NCBI GenBank assembly: GCA_035489755.1
Contig: DATGZK010000048.1
Coordinates: 62,001-126,000, forward strand
Source of the DNA: UBA9160 sp035489755
Lineage (GTDB): Bacteria > Myxococcota_A > UBA9160
Reading direction: 5' to 3'
Length of the DNA stretch: 64,000 nt
The translations under genes and the position numbers were made by a program. How positions within the stretch are numbered: position 1 is the stretch's first letter; each line of letters starts with the position of its first letter. This document shows positions 48,983 to 58,300 of this stretch, piece after piece. The notes beneath the pieces were generated by a model. That model was not told where the DNA came from, made no database searches, and saw only the letters and a program-made list of their open reading frames with translations.

Positions 48983-51900
48983 TTGGCTCGCGGTCGTCGT
49001 CTCGCGATTACGGCTTGTGTCCTCTTCTCCGGACTTGCTGCACTCATCTACCAGGTGATCTGGACCCGATTTCTTGGCTTCGCTTTCGGTACGACCACGG
49101 AAGCCATCGGGAGTGTGCTTGCCATCTTCTTTGGCGGAATGGCACTCGGCAACCTGTGGGCGGCACGCCGCCTTTCCCGGCTTCGCCGCCCGCTTCGCGT
49201 CTACGGCTGGCTCGAAGGGGGGGTCGGCCTCTGGGCGTTCGGCTCACTCCCCCTGCTCGAAAGAATGGACAGGCTCTATGCGTTCCTCGGCGAAGGGGTC
49301 GGGCCTGCGGCGGGACTCCTCCTCCGCCTCTGCGCCGCGGCGGCTCTCCTCCTCCCGCCCACCATCGCAATCGGCGCCACCCTCCCGGTGGTGGCACGGG
49401 GGCTTATCGGAGAGGACCGAACTCGAGGCCGCTGGAGCGCCATCCTCTATTCCTCGAATACGCTCGGGGCAGTCCTTGGCGCTTACGCATCGGGCTTCTG
49501 GCTGGTACCGCAGCTCGGGCTCACGCGGGCGATCTTCCTGGCGGGTGCCGTGAGCCTGTGCGTGGGGGCGTTTGCACTGTTCACGGGCGAGGATGCGGAG
49601 GCACGCTCGCCCACGCCGCGGGATGATTTCACCCTAGATGCTGAAGATCTCTCCCTCCAAGAGGCACCTCTGGCTGAGAGTGACAGATCCGTGGTGAGCG
49701 GGGGCCGCAGGATCTTCCTCATCTTGTTCGGAATCTCCGGTTTCGTTGCGATCGGCTATGAGATCGTGTGGTCCAAGGTCCTCGGCATCATTCTCGAAGG
49801 AACCTTATACGGTTTCGCGGCCGTCCTCTCCGTGTATCTCCTCGGCATCACCCTCGGCAGCATGGCGGTCGCACGCTCCGTCGACCGAGTCCGCGACCTC
49901 CCGCGCGCCTTTGCGCTGCTTCACACGGGAATCGCAGCCACCGTGTGCATCGGCATCCTGGCGGTGCCCTACCTTCCATTCGCTCTACACCAACTCACGA
50001 GAGCGATCGGCGGGGGGGATCCCGTTCAACTTCTCCTCCTCGTAGCCGCACCTCTCGTGCTTCTGCCGACCGCCCTCTTTGGCGCCTCGTTCCCCATCTT
50101 GATCCGCATCTTGTCACGCGAGGCGTCCGACGTGGGACGAGCGATCGGGATTGCGACCGCCATGAACACCGCGGGGAGTATCGTCTCGAGCCTCTGCGTG
50201 GGCTTCTGGGCGGTTCCGCTCCTCGGCCTCGATGCCACGCTGTACGCCCTCGTCCTCATCGACGTCGGGATTGCAGTGATCGCGTTGCTCAGCGTCCAAG
50301 GCGGCCCAGCTCCTGCCCGGATCGGGGCTCTTGCCTCCTCCATCGCGGTTGCACTGATCGTCGCATTGACCTTTCCAGGAGCGAGGGTTGGCGCTGCGAT
50401 TGCCGGTCGGAACGTGAAGAGCGATTCGCTAAAGGCTTATTGGAGTGATGTTTCGCGCATCGAGTCCTCGCTTCGCTTCCTCGCCGAAGGTCGCAACTCC
50501 GTCGTGAGCGTGCATCAAACTCCAAATGGTCGGATGCTTGACAACAACGGTCTTTCTGAGGGCGAGCTTCGCTATGGGCCGCCGTATCTTGCGCTCGAGG
50601 AGGCGCTTCTCGGGATTCTTCCCTACCTCGGCGCAGAATCCCCGAAGCGGGCCCTTGTCGTCGGACTTGGGGGCGGTAACACGCTCAACGCCCTCCGCGC
50701 GACTGCCATTGCGAAGATCGACGTGGCCGAGCTTGAGCCGAAGGTGCTCGAGGGCCTCGAGGTGCTTTACGAGGGACGCGAGAGCCCGCTCTCGGACCCG
50801 CGCATCTCGGTGCTCTTGAACGACGGGCGAAACGAGCTGCTGCGGGGGCGCTACGCCCTCACGAAGCGCTACGACGTGATCGCGTCACAGCCGAGCCATC
50901 CGTGGCTTGCGGGCGCGGCGAACCTGTTCACGGAAGAATTCTTTGCGTTGGCCAGGGCGAACCTGACGGACACGGGCGTGTTTGCTCTCTGGGTGAATGG
51001 CTTCCGAACAGATTCTGCGTCCATCCTCGCGATTGCGACGAGTTTCGAGCGGATCTTCCCTGGCAGCGTGCTGGTGGACGCAGGAGCCGGTCGTCCGCGC
51101 GAGTCGCTCATCCTGCTCGGTGGTCTTCGGCCCATCAAGCTCCACGCTACGATGCTTGCCGAACGCCTCGAGGAACCCGGTTTGCGGGCGCTCCTGCGGC
51201 TTTTTGGAATCGAGAAACCCGAGGATCTCCTCGCTCGCTTCGAAGGGCCCACCGCGTCGTTTGCCTCCATCCTTCCCGCGGCGTCGAATACCGACGATAA
51301 CGCCTTCGTCGAGATGCGTATTCCGCGGCTCAGGGTCGGAGCCCCGTTTGATTTCGCCGAGATCGAAGGACGCCTCGCCGCCACGGCTCCCGTTTTGCCC
51401 GAAAGCGAGGGGGAGATTGATGTCGCTGCGGTGGCCAGCGCCCTTTTGAACCTTTTCAAGAAGCAGCCGGAGTGGGCCTACACGCCGAAACTCGAGCGCC
51501 TTTTGCACGTACACGGCGCAAAGCTCGATCCCGTGACGTCACAAAGCCTCCTCCTCGCCGGTAGGCTCCGCCGGAGCGACTCGCGAGCCACCGCGCTGGT
51601 TCAATTGCGCGCGCTCGCCGCGGCCTCGCAGGGTCGCCCTGAGCCCTTGCGCGCGCTCGGGGAGGACCTCGCGATTCGCGTACGTGATTTCCGTGCCGGG
51701 GGTGACGCCTTCGCAGAGGCTTACGCGCGGGCGCACGATCCGGGGGACGCCTATGACGCCGCACGGGCGTACCATCATGTGGACCCCTCCCTTGCCTCAA
51801 CGTGGGCCCAGAAGATCATCGGCAAGGATCGGGCACGCTTTCCGCGGCTTGCGGTCTACGAGGCCGAGCGAGCGCTCGCCGCACGTGCGGACCGCGCGGT

Positions 51901-52387
51901 CCTCCGTGATCTCCTTACAGAAGTGCTGCGCTATCGAGACACCGACGAAGGCCGAGAGAACCCTCAGCTCAGTGCCGTCGCGGGTGAGCTCGCAGCGGCT
52001 CTCGGCGACGACCGCGCTGCACGAAGGTACGCCGATCTGGATCACGAAGGGCGAGAGGCGCGCGCGCGCCCGATCCTCCAGCTCGCGGCTGACGCGATCG
52101 CTTCTGGGCACCTGGACGAGGCGGGAACAGCGATCGTCGAAGCGGAGGAGCTGCTACCGGCAAGCGCGCGGGTCGCGGATCTGCGAGTGCGCCTTGCTGC
52201 GAAGCGATCCGATCCGCGAGCCCTTGCGTTGGCGTTCGCGGACGTCCGCGCAGCGGCGGTGACCGTCGCGGACGGAATTTCGGCCGAGAACACCCTGCGC
52301 TTGGAACTCGGCTTGCCGCTCTTGCCCATGTTCCCGCCGCGCGAGGCGACGCAGGAGAGCGCTTCGAACGCGGGGGGGCGACCCTAG
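48983..52387 (+). CDS. fused membrane/spermidine-synthase-like protein with repeat tail
   Basis: An 1,134-residue protein. Residues 1-460 contain about 12 hydrophobic helices in two blocks (CVLFSGLAALIYQVIWTRF, IFLILFGISGFVAIGYEIVW), the 'fused MFS/spermidine synthase' membrane part. Residues 480-730 form the synthase-like Rossmann domain, with RALVVGLGGGNTLNAL as motif I, VLLNDGRNELLRG and VIASQPSHPWLAG. The polyamine-specific residues are not complete, so its substrate may differ. The last 350 residues are helical, possibly TPR-like. TTG at 48983 has GGAGG 6 nt upstream. Aminopropyl transfer in the membrane is only a hypothesis. Confidence 0.83.
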   Translation: MARGRRLAITACVLFSGLAALIYQVIWTRFLGFAFGTTTEAIGSVLAIFFGGMALGNLWAARRLSRLRRPLRVYGWLEGGVGLWAFGSLPLLERMDRLYAFLGEGVGPAAGLLLRLCAAAALLLPPTIAIGATLPVVARGLIGEDRTRGRWSAILYSSNTLGAVLGAYASGFWLVPQLGLTRAIFLAGAVSLCVGAFALFTGEDAEARSPTPRDDFTLDAEDLSLQEAPLAESDRSVVSGGRRIFLILFGISGFVAIGYEIVWSKVLGIILEGTLYGFAAVLSVYLLGITLGSMAVARSVDRVRDLPRAFALLHTGIAATVCIGILAVPYLPFALHQLTRAIGGGDPVQLLLLVAAPLVLLPTALFGASFPILIRILSREASDVGRAIGIATAMNTAGSIVSSLCVGFWAVPLLGLDATLYALVLIDVGIAVIALLSVQGGPAPARIGALASSIAVALIVALTFPGARVGAAIAGRNVKSDSLKAYWSDVSRIESSLRFLAEGRNSVVSVHQTPNGRMLDNNGLSEGELRYGPPYLALEEALLGILPYLGAESPKRALVVGLGGGNTLNALRATAIAKIDVAELEPKVLEGLEVLYEGRESPLSDPRISVLLNDGRNELLRGRYALTKRYDVIASQPSHPWLAGAANLFTEEFFALARANLTDTGVFALWVNGFRTDSASILAIATSFERIFPGSVLVDAGAGRPRESLILLGGLRPIKLHATMLAERLEEPGLRALLRLFGIEKPEDLLARFEGPTASFASILPAASNTDDNAFVEMRIPRLRVGAPFDFAEIEGRLAATAPVLPESEGEIDVAAVASALLNLFKKQPEWAYTPKLERLLHVHGAKLDPVTSQSLLLAGRLRRSDSRATALVQLRALAAASQGRPEPLRALGEDLAIRVRDFRAGGDAFAEAYARAHDPGDAYDAARAYHHVDPSLASTWAQKIIGKDRARFPRLAVYEAERALAARADRAVLRDLLTEVLRYRDTDEGRENPQLSAVAGELAAALGDDRAARRYADLDHEGREARARPILQLAADAIASGHLDEAGTAIVEAEELLPASARVADLRVRLAAKRSDPRALALAFADVRAAAVTVADGISAENTLRLELGLPLLPMFPPREATQESASNAGGRP

Positions 52388-52566
52388 CCGCGCTTGGGGT
52401 CGGGAGGCGACTGCCCGCTGGCTCGGATCGTACGGTCGGCGGCCTTCTTTTCCTTCAACTTTTCGCCACTCGCCTCGCGGCGAACCGACGCGTTGCAGGT
52501 GCGACAGATCCTACCCTTGAGCTCCCGCTCCTCGCGCTCGTTCCCACAGATCATGCAGCGTCCCAT
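52384..52566 (-). CDS. small CxxC zinc-ribbon protein
   Basis: A 60-residue protein with two CxxC pairs (CMICGNEREE ... RICRTCN) and a basic, Lys-rich tail. The pairs probably hold one zinc ion. ATG at 52566 has GGAGAG upstream and removes a poor N-terminal extension. It is convergent with the long fusion gene, and both use the shared CTAG at 52384-52387 as their stop codons. No function is known; similar small ribbons occur in deltaproteobacterial genomes. Confidence 0.75.
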   Translation of the reverse strand: MGRCMICGNEREERELKGRICRTCNASVRREASGEKLKEKKAADRTIRASGQSPPDPKRG

Positions 52567-52629
52567 GGCTCTCCTTACGGGCCAACGGCACAAATCGGTC
52601 CTCTAGGTTATCGCACACTGCCACTCCCG

Positions 52630-52659
52630 TTGACAGCGGTGGCGGGGTGTGGCTAGGTT
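52630..52659 (+). promoter_or_regulatory. promoter of tRNA-Glu
   Basis: TTGACA (52630-52635) is a perfect -35. TAGGTT (52654-52659) is a fair -10 at 18 nt. Transcription would begin about 15 nt before the tRNA. It lies downstream of the minus-strand zinc-ribbon start. Confidence 0.55.
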
Positions 52660-52680
52660 GCCCTGCCGGTTCAGCGACTC

Positions 52681-52756
52681 GCTCCCATCGTCTAGTGGCC
52701 TAGGACGTGGCCCTCTCAAGGCCAAAACACGGGTTCGACTCCCGTTGGGAGCGCCA
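52681..52756 (+). tRNA. tRNA-Glu (anticodon CUC)
   Basis: Acceptor stem GCTCCCA/TGGGAGC. Anticodon arm TGGCC-CTCTCAA-GGCCA gives anticodon CTC, reading GAG. The T loop is GGTTCGACTCC and the encoded CCA ends at 52756. The 3' end adjoins an integrase remnant, making this a probable attachment site for a lost element. Confidence 0.95.
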
Positions 52757-52759
52757 CAC

Positions 52760-52962
52760 CCACCTGCGTAATCAGGCAGTTGCGAGACGCCCTCTTCCGC
52801 GATTTCCGCTTGGCGACAAGCTGGCGACAAAATAACCGAGTCCGGTGTCACGCGGCGCGGTCGAAGAACCTCCACCAAGGCCGAGTCGGCGAGCTGCGCG
52901 TAGCGGCGGGTCGAGCGTGGGTCCGCGTGTCCCAGCATCCGCTGCAGGATGCGCTCATTCCA
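52760..52962 (-). pseudogene. tyrosine recombinase (integrase) C-terminal remnant
   Basis: The frame reads ERILQRMLGHADPRSTRRYA and then QLADSALVEVLRP. That is the C-terminal catalytic block of phage-type integrases, with LGH and the nucleophilic Tyr in RRYA. All upstream catalytic parts (N-terminal domain, first Arg, HxxR) are missing. The frame continues into the tRNA without an obvious natural stop. It begins abruptly at about 52962, where another truncated gene (NTF2-like) ends. It is a deletion relic of an element integrated at tRNA-Glu. Confidence 0.75.
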
Positions 52963-53174
52963 TCGTGCAAGACTGCCCGATACGGCTTCTCCTCCGAAAT
53001 CTTTGCTTCGCCGTAGATCGGCTCCCACACCGCGACAGCAATCTTGATAGCTGTCGCAGCGTCAGGGACGCAGCCGTGCTTGGGTCTAAAGTTGTGCACG
53101 AGCTCTCCGCCTGTTGCTGCGCCGGCCAGACCGGCAATCGCGCAAAACAGCAGCATGATGGCCGTCTTCCTCAC
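52959..53174 (-). pseudogene. truncated NTF2-fold immunity-like protein
   Basis: About 72 residues with a signal peptide (MRKTAIMLLFCAIAGLAGA), then GGELVHNFRPKHGCVPDAAT and AIKIAVAVWEPIYGEAKI, SEEKPYRAVLHDG. These match the NTF2-fold immunity family (Imm-NTF2-2 type; YbbC/YhhH-like) up to the point where a VWxVxG strand should follow. There the frame runs into the integrase remnant, so the C-terminal third is lost. GTG at 53174 has GAGGGG upstream. Such proteins are found near polymorphic toxins; no toxin remains here. Confidence 0.65.
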
Positions 53175-53241
53175 TGCACCCCTCGCAAGCCACGCGGGAG
53201 GGCTATTTCAGCGACGCACCCGCCGAGCTCCGCGTCTTGTC

Positions 53242-55359
53242 TTAGCGGACAAAAAACCGCACCGTCTCGAGGGCTCGTCCTCCGGCGTCGAGAAGCGCAA
53301 GCTCGTGGCGCCCACGCCGCGGTGCCCACAGGATCGGTCGAGCCGCTGAGCCCAGCCGTCGGCCGTCGAGGACGAGTGCGAGCTTCGCATCGGCAGGAGC
53401 CGCCTGGACGAGGACGCGCTCGCGTTCGCTGGGAATGTCAGGGTCGAGTGCGAGGACTGTGCCGTCGGCTGGCGCGAGGATGCGTCCTAGCCCGGGTTCG
53501 CCCTGCGGCGCTGCGGCGGCGGGGGACACCGGCTCCGTCCCGGCGAGATACCACTCCCGGCCAATGCGCACGAGGCCCCGGGGAGGCTCGGGCGCGTCGC
53601 TCGGCGCGTCGGCCTGCAGCGCGTTCATGATCTCGAGCCACGCCGGTGCGGCGCCATCGACACCCGAGACGTCCCACATCGGCGCGCCCGAAAAGTTCCC
53701 GACCCAGACACCCACCGTGAACCGGCGCGAGGAGCCGATGCACCAATTGTCGCGCATGTCCTTACTTGTCCCGGTCTTGACTGCGCTCCAGAAACGCGTC
53801 GCGAGGACGCTCTCCAGGCCAAAGCTGAGCGCGCGTCCAGTCCGGTCGGAGAGAACGTCGCTCACGATGAACGCTGCGGCTGGCGAGAAGACGGGCTGCG
53901 GCACCCTGGCCGCATCTGCAGGCGTAAGCCGCAATCCTCCGTAGAATCCGCCTTTCGCCAGCGCTCGGTAGGCACCCACCAGCTCCCAGAGCGAGACATC
54001 CGCCGATCCCAGCGCGAGCGAGTCGCCGTAGAAGTCCGGTTCGCGCAGTCCCATCACACCGAGGCGCCGCAAGGTCGCCACCAATGCGTCGACTCCGACC
54101 TGCTGCAGGACACGCACCGCGGGCACGTTTAGCGACGACGCGAGTGCCTCGCGTACCGGGATGGGTCCCCGAAAGCCGTGATCGTAGTTCTCGGGCCGGT
54201 AGGTCCCGAGCGCAGTCACGACATCAAGGGGCGTGTCGTCTATCCGTGTGGAGGCCGTCACCAGCCTCGCGTCCAGCGCCTGCGCATAGAGGAAGGGTTT
54301 GAGCGTCGAGCCCGCCTGCCGACGCGCTCGTACGCCATCGACGAGCGGAGCCGTAGAGAGCTCGCCGCTTCCACCAACGTAGGCGAGCACATCACCGCTG
54401 GCATTGTCCACGACGAGGGCTGCCGCGTCGCGTACGTTGCGCCCCCTGAGCGCGAGGACTTGCTGCTGTAGCACGCGGATCGCGAGCCGCTGAGTACCGG
54501 CATCGAGAGTCGAGACGATCCGGCGTGCGGGGTCCGCTCCTCCGAAGCTGTATAGAAGCCGCGTCGCGACGTGCGGCGCGAGGGCAACCTCCGGGCGCAC
54601 CGATGGCAGAGAGTGGAGCGCTGCCTCCGCGCTCGCTGCAATCTCCGCACACGGCGGTACCGCCCGCAGCCGCAGTGCGAGCCGGCACGCCCGCGCGATG
54701 ACCGCGTCGACAGGAGCGTTCGGAGCCGGGAGGAGCCCGGCAAGAAGAGCTGCTTCTATGTCGCCGAGGCCGTCCGGTTCTCGATCGAAGAGGCCACGCG
54801 AGGCGGCCTCCACCCCTTGGAGTTCGCCGCGGAACGTCGCCAGGTTTAGATACGCCTCTAGAATCTCATCCTTCGACCATCGCCGCTCGAGAGCGAGCGC
54901 TCCCTGTATCTGGCGCAGCTTCTGCAGTAATCCGCGCCCATCGCGACCGCCGCGCAGCGCTGGATCGAGGAGCGCTGTGAGCTGCATGGCGAGCGTGCTC
55001 GCACCACGCATGCGCTTGCCGCGCCCGGCATCCCAGAGGGCCGCCGCGATGGCGCGCGGGTCGACTCCGCCGTGGCTCCAGAAGCGGCGGTCCTCGGCCT
55101 CAATCACGGCGCGTACCAGTGCTGGCGAGATGTCGACAAGCGTGACCCAGCGGAGGCGACGGCCACGCGCGTCAACGCGCCGCTCCTGGAGCACGGCGCC
55201 GTGTCTGTCGAGAAGGACCGCCTCGGAGCTCTGGAAGCGAGCCCGTACATCAGCGAAGGGTGGGACAGCCAGCGCATTGCCCAGCGTGGTCAGCGCGCAC
55301 GCAACGACAGCGAGGATGAGACCCCCCGCGAAAATCAGCTCCATCCTTCGCAGCCTCAC
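53242..55359 (-). CDS. pbpC: penicillin-binding protein 1C
   Basis: A 705-residue bifunctional PBP. A membrane anchor near 8-28 is followed by the transglycosylase domain (VIEAEDRRFWSHGGVDPRAI, GASTLAMQL) and the transpeptidase with SxxK in AGSTLKPFLYAQAL, SxN in SSLNVPAVRVLQ and KTG in AVKTGTSKDMRDNWC. A C-terminal BiPBP-like domain (LAPADGTVLALDPDIP) closes it. It polymerises and cross-links peptidoglycan. GTG at 55359 overlaps the stop of the alpha-2-macroglobulin gene; an ATG at 55344 is also possible. The yfhM-pbpC pairing is widespread and the two are thought to repair breaches of the envelope. Confidence 0.95.
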   Translation of the reverse strand: MRLRRMELIFAGGLILAVVACALTTLGNALAVPPFADVRARFQSSEAVLLDRHGAVLQERRVDARGRRLRWVTLVDISPALVRAVIEAEDRRFWSHGGVDPRAIAAALWDAGRGKRMRGASTLAMQLTALLDPALRGGRDGRGLLQKLRQIQGALALERRWSKDEILEAYLNLATFRGELQGVEAASRGLFDREPDGLGDIEAALLAGLLPAPNAPVDAVIARACRLALRLRAVPPCAEIAASAEAALHSLPSVRPEVALAPHVATRLLYSFGGADPARRIVSTLDAGTQRLAIRVLQQQVLALRGRNVRDAAALVVDNASGDVLAYVGGSGELSTAPLVDGVRARRQAGSTLKPFLYAQALDARLVTASTRIDDTPLDVVTALGTYRPENYDHGFRGPIPVREALASSLNVPAVRVLQQVGVDALVATLRRLGVMGLREPDFYGDSLALGSADVSLWELVGAYRALAKGGFYGGLRLTPADAARVPQPVFSPAAAFIVSDVLSDRTGRALSFGLESVLATRFWSAVKTGTSKDMRDNWCIGSSRRFTVGVWVGNFSGAPMWDVSGVDGAAPAWLEIMNALQADAPSDAPEPPRGLVRIGREWYLAGTEPVSPAAAAPQGEPGLGRILAPADGTVLALDPDIPSERERVLVQAAPADAKLALVLDGRRLGSAARPILWAPRRGRHELALLDAGGRALETVRFFVR

Positions 55360-58300
55360 GGCTGCACCTCGACGGCCTCATCGGGAAGCTCACCGAAGCG
55401 CTCCGGCGAGTACATCGCCTCGACCCGCGTCGGCGGGAGCCCGAGGCGACCCGCTTGGTTGAGCCGCAGCGTGTAGTCGAAGCCGAGATTTCCCTTTGGC
55501 ACGAACTCGTAGTAGCGGCGGTATACCTGCTGACCGCGCTCAATGAAGGCCGGCCACCCCCACCCCGTCGTCTTTTCACCCGTCGTTGCGAGGAGCGAGT
55601 CGCCGCCGAGGCCACTTCCCAGGATCGTCGCCCCGGCCGGGATCGGATCGCTTACAACGACCCAGCTTGCGTCTGCCTCGGCGTCCACCTCGAGGTGGAC
55701 GCGGACAACGTCCCCTCGACTCCAAACACCCGCTACGCGCTGGGTGACGGGTTCGAGCCGGCGTTCGATGCGGTAGCCGCTCGAAAACGGCGCTCGAAGC
55801 GGAACCGCCGCCACACTCTGGACAAGTGCCCATGGCGCGCCGGCCCCCTCGTGGCGCAGTACGAGCCGCGACCTCGCGTCCGGCCATGCGAAGTGCACGG
55901 GCCCGCCGTCCGGGGACGTGGACCAATCCACGCGCTCCGTATCTCCCCCGAGCGTCGCTACAGTGACTCCTCCCACCGGCGTCGCCTCGAAGGCCTGTGA
56001 GAACTTCTCGAGCGCGAGCACTCCCCACGCATTCGCAGTCGTCGTGCCCCATGCACCTCGCTGCTGGAGTGAGAGCGCCCCGCGCATGAGGCGCGGCACA
56101 TCGTCGTGCCACGATGCCGCCCGAAGTCGAGAGAGCACGAGCTTGTTCGCATTCACGTCCTTCGTCGCGAGGAGCCAGTCGATCACCCCGCCGCGACTCG
56201 TGGCGAAGCCCAGCGTCGTTCCCTGGACATCGAGGTGCGCGCGCAGGACGCGCTCGGCCTCCGCGAGGCGTGCTTCTCCACCGGGAATACCGGGTACCCG
56301 TTCGAGAATCGAGACCCAATCGAGGAGCCCGGAGTTGGGCAGGAGGGAAATCTCCTCGACGGGGATCGCACTCACGAGCGAAGGCGTCGCATGGCCGTAT
56401 CGGGCGAGTGCGTCTGCCGCTGCGAGCTTGCGTAGGGGGAGGTCGGCGGCCCGGAGGACGGAGTTCCGCTCGAGTTTTCCCTGCACGAATCGCTCAAGAG
56501 CCGAAAGCATGCGGTCGCGCAGAGGCGAGGGAACTTCGAACGCGGCTTCCTCAGCGATCGAGAGGAGGTAAGAAGTCATGACCTCGCTGCCCCGAAGCAT
56601 CGTCGGGAAAAACTTGGCGAGGCCGTCGTCATCCAGATACGAGGGCAGCGCGCCCATCACCGACTTCCAACGATCGGGGTCGCGAAGAGCGACGGCGATG
56701 GAGACCCGCTGCTCGAGGCAGTCATAGGGGTACTCGCGCATCGCACGCTCGATACCATCACGCCCAGCTGCAAGCCGTGGACGCACAGCCAACTCAATGC
56801 CGCCTACCCCGGGCAGCGCATCCGTAGGGCGCTCGACGGGAAGCGCCTCCGAGGGCACGAGCTGGGCGAGGGTCGCCTGGAGCACACGCGGCGGCACCGC
56901 CGGTACCACACGCTGGGAAATGCGAAGATGATCCTCAGTCCCGCCACTCCCTACGACTCCCACGTCCCAGCTGAGTGCGGTGGCGGCTACGGGTACGTTG
57001 ACGTCCCAGCTCGCCTCCTGAGCCTCGCCTGCCCCGAGGTTCAGTGCGAGCGGGGGGAGCACCTCCGAGAGGCCTCCGACCTGCGCGGTCAGTTTCACGT
57101 CCTGCGAGCGAGACGTCGTGTTCCGAAGGGTGAAGCCTGCCCGGAAGCGGTCTCCCGCCCGCACGAACGAAGGTATACCCGCGAAGATCATGAGATCCTG
57201 AGTCGTGCGGATCGAAGCGCCGCCAGTACCGAAGAGCGCGTCGCCACCTGTAGCGATTGCGGTGATCCGGAAGCTTGTCAGCGAGTCGTTGAGCGGGATT
57301 TCGAAAGCGGCGTCGCCCTTCGCGTCGAGGGCCACGCGCCCCCGCCAGAGGAGCAGCGTGTCGAAGAGCTCGCGGGTTGCGCGCTGGCCCCCTCCACCAC
57401 CGCTCGGCAACGCCTTCAATCCGAAGTGGCGCTTGCCCACGACCTGCATCTGCGCAGTGGAGGTACGCACGCCGTACATTCGTCGGCCCATCATCCCCTC
57501 CAGGAGCTTCCAGCTGTCGTTCGGCATCAGCTCAAGCAGCCCCTCGTCCACTGCAGCCACCGCGATCTCGCTCCCAGGGGGAGGGGCACCGCCGGCGGCT
57601 GTACGCACCGCCACATGCACATTCGCCTTCTCGTGCACTCGGTAGCTGCTGCGCTCCGGCTCAACGCGCACGGCGAGTTCGCTCTCCCGCCACCCGACCT
57701 TGATCTCTGCGATGCCGAGGCGATAGGCGGGCTTCGCGAGATCCACGCGCGCTGTCGGCGCCGGCGTGTCGACGCGGCCGCGCACCGCGAGCACCGAGAC
57801 GAAGACGTTGGGTGCGAAGCTCCCATCGACCGGCACCTTCACCACGGGGTCGCGGCCTGAGAGTTTCGTCACGAAGGTCGTCGCCACGCCCTCGCGCTCG
57901 ACAGAGACGAGTGCGGTGGCCTCGCGGAACGGCATCCGCACCTGGAAGCGTGCGGTTTCCCCGGGCTCGTAACGCTGCTTGGCGGGCAGGACCTCCATGC
58001 GGTCGTCGTCGCTCTGAGCAAACCACGAATCATCTGCTCCCGGTACAAAGACGGTTGTCCGGGTCAGGCTCTGCCGCCCGGCGCGATCCCGCGTCCGTGC
58101 CACGAACACAAGCTCGCCGCTGCGCGGCGGTATGCCCTCGCACTCGAAGGTCCCGTGGAGATCGGTGCGACCGGAGCAGAAGGGCCCAATCCGCCGGATC
58201 TCTTCGACGTACTCGTAGGAGTAGAAGCCTCCAACGATGCGCTTGCGTGTCGAGTACTCGCGACGTTCAAATGCGTCAATCTCTACCTTCGCAAGCCAGA

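Noticed and set aside
52603..52759. C-terminal part of the integrase-remnant frame
   Set aside because: Residues after the Tyr region run into tRNA-Glu (APNGSRTRVLALRG is translated tRNA), so only the part up to about 52760 was kept.
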